A stretch of DNA of 6,785 nt from Bryobacterales bacterium (GTDB lineage Bacteria; Acidobacteriota; Terriglobia; Bryobacterales; Bryobacteraceae): the NCBI GenBank assembly GCA_003487005.1, contig DNFG01000246.1:1-6785 (forward strand), in the 5' to 3' direction. The notes below the pieces were generated by a model, which worked only from the letters and a program-made list of their open reading frames with translations, ran no database searches and was not told the origin of the DNA. Within the stretch, counting starts at the first letter, position 1. Every line of letters starts with the position of its first letter. Positions 1-4,352 of this stretch are shown piece after piece. Made by a program: the position numbers and the translations under genes.

Positions 1-722
1 AGGCGCTGCACGGGGGGCGGGTGTTTGAGCCGGAGGCGTACATCAAGAGGGCGTTTCAGTTGTTCGAGGCGTGCCGGAAGGAGTTGGGGGACGAGGTGGA
101 GTTGCTGCACGATGTGCACGAGCGGATTTCGCCAATCCAGGCGGTTCGTTTCTGCAAGGAGGCGGAGAAATTCCGGTTGTTTTTCGTGGAGGATCCGGTG
201 TCACCGGAGGATATTGCGTGGTTCCGGCAGATCCGGCAGCAATGCGCGACGCCGCTGGCGATGGGGGAATTGTTCAATAGCCCGCACGAGTGGACGCCGC
301 TGATTGCGGAGCGGCTGATTGACTATATCCGGGTGCATGTGTCGCAGGCGGGCGGGTTGACGCCGTGCCGGAAGATGGCGGCGATGGCGGAGATGTTCGG
401 GGTGAAGACGGCGTGGCACGGACCCGGAGATGTGTCGCCGGTGGGACACGCGGCGAATGTGGCGCTGGATCTGGCCTGCTACAACTTCGGGATTCAGGAG
501 GGGCGGGTGTTCACCGAGCGGGAGCGGGAGGTGTTTCAGGGGTGTCCACGGCTGGAGAACGGCTATTTCTGGGCGACGGAAGCGCCGGGTTGGGGGATCG
601 AGGTGGACGAGAAGGCGGCGGCGAAGTATCCGTTCGGATTTGGGGAGCAGGGGGAGCGGAAAGAGTTGAATGGAGGCTGGGGTGAAATCAGGCGGCGGGA
701 CGGGACGATTATCAAGCAATAG
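1..722 (+). CDS. ManD/RspA-type sugar-acid dehydratase, enolase superfamily (5' partial)
   Basis: C-terminal part of an enolase-superfamily protein. The frame is open to the left edge, so the true start lies outside; the GTG at 21 is internal. Residue numbers here count from that GTG. Three metal-binding carboxylates sit at D31 (in HDVHER), E57 (in VEDP) and E83 (in MGELF), 26 residues apart each time, which is the spacing of D210/E236/E262 in characterised D-mannonate dehydratases. H33 of DVH and H132 of WHGPGD fit the family acid/base histidines. The family removes water from aldonic acids, for example D-mannonate to 2-keto-3-deoxygluconate, in the cytoplasm. The subgroup also holds D-gluconate dehydratases and weakly active RspA-like members, so the substrate is not settled; the fold and subgroup are well supported. 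The stop codon is 2 bases before the next gene, so the two are probably cotranscribed. Confidence 0.9.
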   Translation, partial: ALHGGRVFEPEAYIKRAFQLFEACRKELGDEVELLHDVHERISPIQAVRFCKEAEKFRLFFVEDPVSPEDIAWFRQIRQQCATPLAMGELFNSPHEWTPLIAERLIDYIRVHVSQAGGLTPCRKMAAMAEMFGVKTAWHGPGDVSPVGHAANVALDLACYNFGIQEGRVFTEREREVFQGCPRLENGYFWATEAPGWGIEVDEKAAAKYPFGFGEQGERKELNGGWGEIRRRDGTIIKQ

Positions 723-724
723 CC

Positions 725-1603
725 ATGGAACCGGTCACGATTCGCAATTCGATATTGACGCACGAGCATGTGCTGGTGGATTTTATCGGGGCGGCGGGTG
801 TGTCGCGGTCCCGGTATGACCTGGAGGAGGCTTTAGCGGCGGCGAGGCCGAAAGTGGAGGCGGTGAAGAAGTATGGTTGCCGGCGAATCCTGGAATGTAC
901 CCCGGCCTATATCGGGCGGGACCCGCGGTTGCTGCTGCGCCTGCAGGAGGCGACAGGGGTGGAATTGTGGACGAATACGGGGCTGTATGCGGCGGCGAAT
1001 CACAAGTTTTTGCCGGAATATGTGAAGACGGAGACGTCGCTGGCGCTGGCGAAGCGGTGGGTGGCAGAGTGGCGGGACGGGGTGGAGGGGATGAAGCCCA
1101 AGTTCATCAAGATCGGGGTGAACCTGGCTCCGCTGCATGAATGGGACCGGAAGGTGGTGGAGGCGGGGGCGATCGCGTCGCTGGAGACGGGATTGACCGT
1201 GGCGTGCCACACGTCGGGAGGCGGCGAGGCGGCGATGGAAACGATGGAGATCTTGACGCGCCGGAGACTGCCGTTGTCGAAGTATGTGTGGGTCCACGCG
1301 CAGAACGAGATGAAGAACGAGTATTTCGAGCAGGCGGCGCGGGCGGGGGCGTGGGTCAGTTTTGACGGGTTGAGTGAGAAGTCGGATGGGCGCCACTGGC
1401 AGGCGTATTTCTGGATGCTGAATGCGGGATTATTGCCGCGGATGCTCTTGTCACACGATTCGGGATGGTTCCGGGTGGGCGAGCCGGGCGGCGGCCAATT
1501 CAATGGGTTTACGTACGCGTTTGAGAAGTTTTTGCCGCGGGTTCCAGCGGAGTTCCGGGAGTTATTGATGGTCACCAACCCGCGGCGGGCGTTCGGGGAT
1601 TAG
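725..1603 (+). CDS. Phosphotriesterase-family metal-dependent hydrolase, probable lactonase
   Basis: A 292-residue amidohydrolase-superfamily TIM barrel with the complete binuclear metal set: H13 and H15 in THEH at the end of strand 1, K129 in FIKIGV (the lysine carboxylated in this family), H162, H191, and D245 in SHDSG. The C-terminal VTNPRRAF matches the usual family ending. No signal peptide, so cytoplasmic. Family members hydrolyse phosphotriesters, acyl-homoserine lactones or sugar (phosphate) lactones. Beside a sugar-acid dehydratase, sugar lactonase is the most sensible role, but that is inferred from context only. ATG 725 is chosen because it puts the HxH motif about 12 residues in, as is normal, and follows the previous stop after 2 bases. 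No clear Shine-Dalgarno precedes it, so translational coupling is likely. No terminator is visible before the converging gene 5 bases away. Confidence 0.9.
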   Translation: MEPVTIRNSILTHEHVLVDFIGAAGVSRSRYDLEEALAAARPKVEAVKKYGCRRILECTPAYIGRDPRLLLRLQEATGVELWTNTGLYAAANHKFLPEYVKTETSLALAKRWVAEWRDGVEGMKPKFIKIGVNLAPLHEWDRKVVEAGAIASLETGLTVACHTSGGGEAAMETMEILTRRRLPLSKYVWVHAQNEMKNEYFEQAARAGAWVSFDGLSEKSDGRHWQAYFWMLNAGLLPRMLLSHDSGWFRVGEPGGGQFNGFTYAFEKFLPRVPAEFRELLMVTNPRRAFGD

Positions 1604-1608
1604 CCGGG

Positions 1609-2496
1609 TCAGCCTTTGAGACCGGCAAAGGCGGCTTCGATTTCGGCCCTGGCTTCGGGGCCGACGGGGGAGAGGGGGGAGCGGACGGGACCGCCGTAGT
1701 AGCCGTTGAGGTCCATGGCGTATTTGAGACCGGGGATGCCGTATTTGGTGGTGACGAGGACGGCGGCATGGGCGATGCGGCGCTGCCAGTCCATGGCGGC
1801 ATCGAATTCGCGCTGGCGGTGGGCTTCCCAGATGGCGATGGTGGAGTAGGGGGCGGCGTTGGCGTAGGCGAGCACGGCGCCGACGGCGCCGACGGCAAAA
1901 GACGGCGCGAGGGTGGGAGCAGAGCCGACAAGAACCTGGAAACCGGGTTGGGTTTCGCGGATCATTTGCATGACCTTTTCAATGTTGCCGGAGCTTTCCT
2001 TGATGGCGATGATATTGGGATGGTGGCTGAGTTCGGCGACGGTGGCGGCGGGAATATCGACGCCGGTGGCCTGGGGCCAGTTGTAAATCATGAGGGGAAT
2101 TTTGGAAGCATCGGCGACGGCGCGGTAATAGAGAGCCTGGGCGGCGCCGTTGTTGACGAGGTTCTTGTAGTAATGCGGGGTACGAACCATGGCGGCCTTG
2201 TAGCCCATTTCGGCGGCGCGATTGGTGAGGTCAATGGTCTCACGGACGCTTTCGACGCCGGTGCCGCAGAGGAGGAGTTTTTCGGGGGCGGCGTGCCGGG
2301 CGACAAGTTCAAAGAGGCGGAGCTTTTCGTCAGTGGTGAGGTAGACGCTCTCGCCGGTGGAACCGCAGACGACGTAGCCGGAGAGTCCGGTTTTATTGAG
2401 TTTGGCGATATTGTGCTCGACCTTGGCGGGGTAGAGATCGCCGTTGCGGTCGAACGGGGTGGCGATGGGGGGGAAGATGCCTTGGAGTTTGATCAT
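1609..2496 (-). CDS. DHDPS/NAL-superfamily aldolase, HOGA-like
   Basis: A 295-residue class I aldolase of the dihydrodipicolinate synthase superfamily. Visible are the GSTGE substrate loop at 45-49, the proton-relay tyrosine Y138 (IYNWP) and the Schiff-base lysine K166 (AIKES). Where E. coli DapA has the arginine that binds aspartate semialdehyde (PSRTG), this protein reads PQATG with A143, so it is probably not DapA. The C-terminal GIPGLK and GYYGGPVRSPL segments closely resemble mitochondrial 4-hydroxy-2-oxoglutarate aldolase, which yields pyruvate and glyoxylate; cleavage of a 2-keto-3-deoxy sugar acid is an alternative. ATG 2496 is chosen because the family N-terminus (GIFPPIATPF) begins 6 residues later and AAGG lies 7 bases upstream (2504-2507). 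The frame stays open to 2721, but that extension crosses the atp terminator and atpE and has no aldolase character. No promoter of its own was recognised; it may depend on atp read-through. Confidence 0.92.
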   Translation of the reverse strand: MIKLQGIFPPIATPFDRNGDLYPAKVEHNIAKLNKTGLSGYVVCGSTGESVYLTTDEKLRLFELVARHAAPEKLLLCGTGVESVRETIDLTNRAAEMGYKAAMVRTPHYYKNLVNNGAAQALYYRAVADASKIPLMIYNWPQATGVDIPAATVAELSHHPNIIAIKESSGNIEKVMQMIRETQPGFQVLVGSAPTLAPSFAVGAVGAVLAYANAAPYSTIAIWEAHRQREFDAAMDWQRRIAHAAVLVTTKYGIPGLKYAMDLNGYYGGPVRSPLSPVGPEARAEIEAAFAGLKG

Positions 2497-2503
2497 GGGA
2501 GAA

Positions 2504-2507
2504 CCTT
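2504..2507 (-). promoter_or_regulatory. Ribosome binding site of the aldolase gene
   Basis: AAGG on the (-) strand, 7 bases before ATG 2496. It supports this start over upstream in-frame alternatives, which lie in or beyond the terminator hairpin. Confidence 0.6.
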
Positions 2508-2508
2508 G

Positions 2509-2547
2509 AACTGAGACAAGAAAGGCCAGCGCGAACGCCGGCCTTTC
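2509..2547 (-). terminator. Rho-independent terminator of the atpZ-atpI-atpB-atpE cluster
   Basis: Arms at 2520-2530 and 2537-2547 form an 11-bp stem with one G-U pair and a 6-base loop (2531-2536). On the (-) strand the stem runs into CTTTCTTGTCTC, a moderately T-rich tail. It lies 26 bases after the atpE stop and about 23 bases before the aldolase start, so it should end or attenuate the atp transcript. The short, interrupted T-run suggests partial read-through is possible. Confidence 0.72.
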
Positions 2548-2573
2548 GAGGGGTTGTTGAACGGGGTTCGCGC

Positions 2574-2852
2574 TTAGGTCTTGATGAGCGTGAACAGGGC
2601 CAGGGACTCGATGAAGGCGAGACCGAGGATCAGGGTGATCCGGATCGCGCCCGCAGCGCCGGGGTTGCGGGCCATACCTTCGACAGCGGAGGCGATGGCT
2701 TTGCCCTGAGCGAGACCGCAAAGACCGGAAGCGATGGCCATGGCGAACGGCACGGCGAGCAGAGTGCCCGTGGAGGCGCCGGCGCCTTCCTGCGCGAACA
2801 CCGGAACGGCGATGAACAGCAGCGCCGCCACGATGGCGAGATTCTTCAACAT
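2574..2852 (-). CDS. atpE: ATP synthase F0 subunit c, with N-terminal signal peptide
   Basis: A 92-residue proteolipid that forms the rotating membrane c-ring. Residues 1-20 look like a Sec signal peptide (hydrophobic core ending VPVFA, then QEG), leaving a mature chain of about 72 residues. Helix 1 covers roughly 30-60, the polar loop is ARNP (61-64), and helix 2 covers roughly 71-90. E82 in FIESLALF is the ion-carrying carboxylate. Q49 and S83 occupy the positions of Q32 and S66 of the Na+-type Ilyobacter c subunit. Only 10 residues follow E82, whereas about 20 is usual. The other reading frames past the stop are not hydrophobic, so a frameshift is not evident. ATG 2852 is chosen for its strong AAAGGAG site and because it opens the signal peptide; the frame is open to 2939, but that extension has no family character. 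Confidence 0.97.
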   Translation of the reverse strand: MLKNLAIVAALLFIAVPVFAQEGAGASTGTLLAVPFAMAIASGLCGLAQGKAIASAVEGMARNPGAAGAIRITLILGLAFIESLALFTLIKT

Positions 2853-2861
2853 AGTGACTTT

Positions 2862-2868
2862 CTCCTTT
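2862..2868 (-). promoter_or_regulatory. atpE: Strong ribosome binding site of atpE
   Basis: AAAGGAG on the (-) strand, 9 bases before ATG 2852, inside an A/T-rich patch (about 2853-2876) in otherwise GC-rich DNA. It is the strongest Shine-Dalgarno seen in the cluster; atpZ and atpB have weak or none. This fits the need for many c subunits per complex. Confidence 0.85.
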
Positions 2869-2931
2869 AAATAAGCGCCGGACAGGAGGTGGTTGCCGTC
2901 GCGCGCCTGGGGGCGGCGGGGCCTCACACTG

Positions 2932-2950
2932 CCCGGCAAATCAAGCCGGG
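2932..2950 (-). other. Intercistronic hairpin directly after the atpB stop codon
   Basis: A perfect 6-bp inverted repeat, CCCGGC/GCCGGG, with a 7-base loop, beginning one base after the atpB stop on the (-) strand. No T-tract follows, so it is not a standard terminator. It sits in the 99-base gap between atpB and atpE and could affect mRNA processing or stability; that role is inferred. Confidence 0.5.
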
Positions 2951-2951
2951 A

Positions 2952-3695
2952 TTAATGTTCCTCGTGCGCGACCGCCATCCCCACGTACACCATGCTGAGC
3001 AGCGTGAAGATGAAGGCCTGAACGAAGGAGACGAACGCGTGGAGTCCCATGAAGACAACGGGGACGACCCACGGAGCGAGCGCGAGGAAGCCGAGGGTGA
3101 CCTCTTCGCCCGCGAACATATTGGCATAAAGACGGATGGTGAGCGAAACGGGCCGGATGCAGTGGCTGATGATCTCGAGGGGGAACATGAACCAGGCGAG
3201 CCACCAGAGGGGTCCGGCGAAGTGCTTGAGGTGGCCGACGAGGCCTTGGGCCTTGACGCCCATGACGTTGTAGTAGGCGAAGGAGATCATCGCGATGCCG
3301 GCGGGCACCACGTAGTACATGGTGGGCGATTCAAAGCCGGGGATGATGCCCATCAGGTTGCCGATGAGGATGAAGAAGAAGAAGGTGGCGAACATCGGCA
3401 CATACTTTTCAAAGCCGTGGCCGATGACGTCGCTGGACTGCTGGCGGAGGAAGCCGTAGATCGATTCGAACAGCAACTGGGCCTTGCCGGGCTTGTCGAC
3501 GGACAGGCGCGGGCGAAGCAGGGCGGCGAGCACCATCATGAGCAGGATGGTGAGAATGAGCATGGACATCCAGTTGCGCCAGGGGTGGGCGGGGTCGGCG
3601 GCGGGATGTCCGGCGGCATTAAGGAAGGCGTTGGCGGGACCGGAGAGGTATTGATTCAGGAGGGCGGTCAGCCACAACTCATGATGTTGGATCAT
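2952..3695 (-). CDS. atpB: ATP synthase F0 subunit a
   Basis: A 247-residue integral membrane stator subunit that provides the ion half-channels beside the c-ring. The diagnostic segment is SLTIRLYANMFAGE, with essential R188 (E. coli R210), N192 and E197 (E. coli E219; the 9-residue spacing is kept). The last helix carries Q226 in VQAFIF, matching the E. coli LQAFIF segment. Hydrophobic segments lie around 43-60, 98-120, 127-143, 163-180, 199-217 and 219-243. The C-terminus is charged (HEEH), as in several non-proteobacterial homologues. The ATG start at 3695 overlaps the end of the atpI-like gene by 17 bases, which suggests translational coupling; only a weak GTGGA lies upstream. The family assignment is certain. 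Confidence 0.98.
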   Translation of the reverse strand: MIQHHELWLTALLNQYLSGPANAFLNAAGHPAADPAHPWRNWMSMLILTILLMMVLAALLRPRLSVDKPGKAQLLFESIYGFLRQQSSDVIGHGFEKYVPMFATFFFFILIGNLMGIIPGFESPTMYYVVPAGIAMISFAYYNVMGVKAQGLVGHLKHFAGPLWWLAWFMFPLEIISHCIRPVSLTIRLYANMFAGEEVTLGFLALAPWVVPVVFMGLHAFVSFVQAFIFTLLSMVYVGMAVAHEEH

Positions 3696-4071
3696 TTTTC
3701 CACTCGTAGAGGGCTTCGAGGGTAATGGCGGCGACGGCTACCAATAAACCGGTGACCAAGGCAGGCAAAATCACCTCGTAAACTCTTAAGATACCATACA
3801 GAGCGCCGCCCAGAAGCAGGATTCTGAGGCTGTGGAGGAGTCCGGAAGCGCCCTTGGAGCGGCCGTCGCGGACGGCGAGTTCGACACTGCGGACCATGCG
3901 CTGGAGCCACCAGAAACTGAAGCCGGAGACGGCGGCGCCGGCGAGGAAACTGACGCCGCCCTGGAGTCCGCGGGCGAGGGTCCAGGCAAGGAGTCCTAAA
4001 ACGGCGAGGGCGAGCATGAGACGGACGATCCGTCGGAGGGGGGCGTCGCCGGAATCGGCGGGCGGGGTCAT
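3679..4071 (-). CDS. atpI: AtpI-like ATP synthase subunit I (c-ring assembly/ion-transport accessory)
   Basis: A 130-residue membrane protein with four predicted helices at about 16-36, 39-57, 81-97 and 99-121. The FLAGAAVSGFSFWWLQRMVR stretch (42-61) is typical of the bacterial ATP synthase subunit I family, whose second helix ends in an aromatic and basic motif. Known members help assemble the c-ring or have been linked to divalent cation transport. The family is poorly conserved, so assignment relies on this motif, the four-helix pattern and position directly before atpB. Its ATG overlaps the stop codon of the preceding gene as ATGA, and its end overlaps atpB by 17 bases, so the three genes form one tightly coupled unit. 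Confidence 0.85.
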   Translation of the reverse strand: MTPPADSGDAPLRRIVRLMLALAVLGLLAWTLARGLQGGVSFLAGAAVSGFSFWWLQRMVRSVELAVRDGRSKGASGLLHSLRILLLGGALYGILRVYEVILPALVTGLLVAVAAITLEALYEWKNDPTS

Positions 4072-4280
4072 CGTTTGCGGTCCAGTCCTTCGATGCGCAT
4101 GGCCTGGCGCCAGGTTTCGTACATACCGGAGACGCAGCCGAGCAGGAGTCCGGCGGTATCAAGCCAGGAGATGCCGAGTTTGGGGGCGAGCCAGATGCCG
4201 GCGAGGTAGCCGAGGTAACCGGCGATGGGGGTGATGAAGGCGAGGCCGAGGTATGCGCCGGCTTTGGCATAGCCGGTCAT
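4068..4280 (-). CDS. atpZ: AtpZ/AtpI-family small membrane protein (ATP synthase gene 1)
   Basis: A 70-residue protein with two membrane helices (about 8-31 and 38-55) around a short loop. The Gly-rich first helix and the LDTAGLLLGCVSGMYE second segment fit the small AtpZ family found first in many atp operons, which acts with AtpI in c-ring assembly or Mg2+/Ca2+ handling. ATG 4280 is preferred. The frame continues upstream to another ATG at 4325, which would add 15 residues rich in proline, but that codon falls in the predicted -10 box and so ahead of the predicted transcript start. No Shine-Dalgarno precedes 4280. It is the first gene of the F0 cluster, with a 4-base ATGA overlap to atpI. 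Confidence 0.82.
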   Translation of the reverse strand: MTGYAKAGAYLGLAFITPIAGYLGYLAGIWLAPKLGISWLDTAGLLLGCVSGMYETWRQAMRIEGLDRKR

Positions 4281-4323
4281 GCCGCGGCGGGGCGGGGGCG
4301 GTTCTTGGGGGGCCACTGAGGGC

Positions 4324-4352
4324 ATTATACTTGCCGGTATGCTGCGTGTCCT
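4324..4352 (-). promoter_or_regulatory. Sigma70-type promoter of the atp F0 cluster
   Basis: On the (-) strand, AGGACA (4347-4352; 4 of 6 to TTGACA), a 17-bp spacer, then a perfect TATAAT (4324-4329). Transcription would start near 4317 at an A, giving a leader of about 37 bases before atpZ ATG 4280. The -35 box lies within the signal-peptide codons of the divergent peptidase gene. Confidence 0.68.
4326..4331 (+). promoter_or_regulatory. -10 box of the peptidase gene, possibly leaderless
   Basis: TATACT (5 of 6 to TATAAT) with 7 bases between it and ATG 4339, so transcription would start at or next to the A of the start codon. No Shine-Dalgarno is present. No convincing -35 box is seen 15-19 bases upstream. 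It overlaps the opposite-strand atp -10 box by four bases. Confidence 0.5.

Noticed and set aside
1876..1902. Short tandem repeat of GGCGCCGAC units
   Set aside because: It encodes the AVGAVGAV segment of the aldolase barrel, which is a normal family feature.
1768..2514. Long + strand open frame of 248 codons opposite the aldolase
   Set aside because: A glycine/aspartate-rich shadow produced by C-ending codons on the (-) strand. No domain features, and the opposite strand encodes a clear aldolase.
2497..2721. N-terminal extension of the aldolase frame up to 2721 on the (-) strand
   Set aside because: It crosses the terminator hairpin and overlaps atpE. The encoded residues are basic and serine/proline-rich with no aldolase similarity, and ATG 2496 has a good ribosome site.
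2853..2939. Upstream extension of atpE to 2939
   Set aside because: It would put 29 basic residues before a clean signal peptide and bury the AAAGGAG site inside the gene.
2889..3725. Long + strand open frame of 278 codons opposite atpB
   Set aside because: Its Glu/His/Asp-rich composition is the complement of a hydrophobic membrane protein, and atpB on the other strand is unmistakable.
4281..4325. Upstream ATG at 4325 for atpZ
   Set aside because: The codon lies inside the perfect TATAAT box, so it would not be on the mRNA. The added residues are proline-rich and outside the family domain.
4279..4338. Upstream ATG at 4279 for the peptidase
   Set aside because: It adds 20 glycine- and arginine-containing residues before the signal peptide, and it lies upstream of the predicted transcription start.
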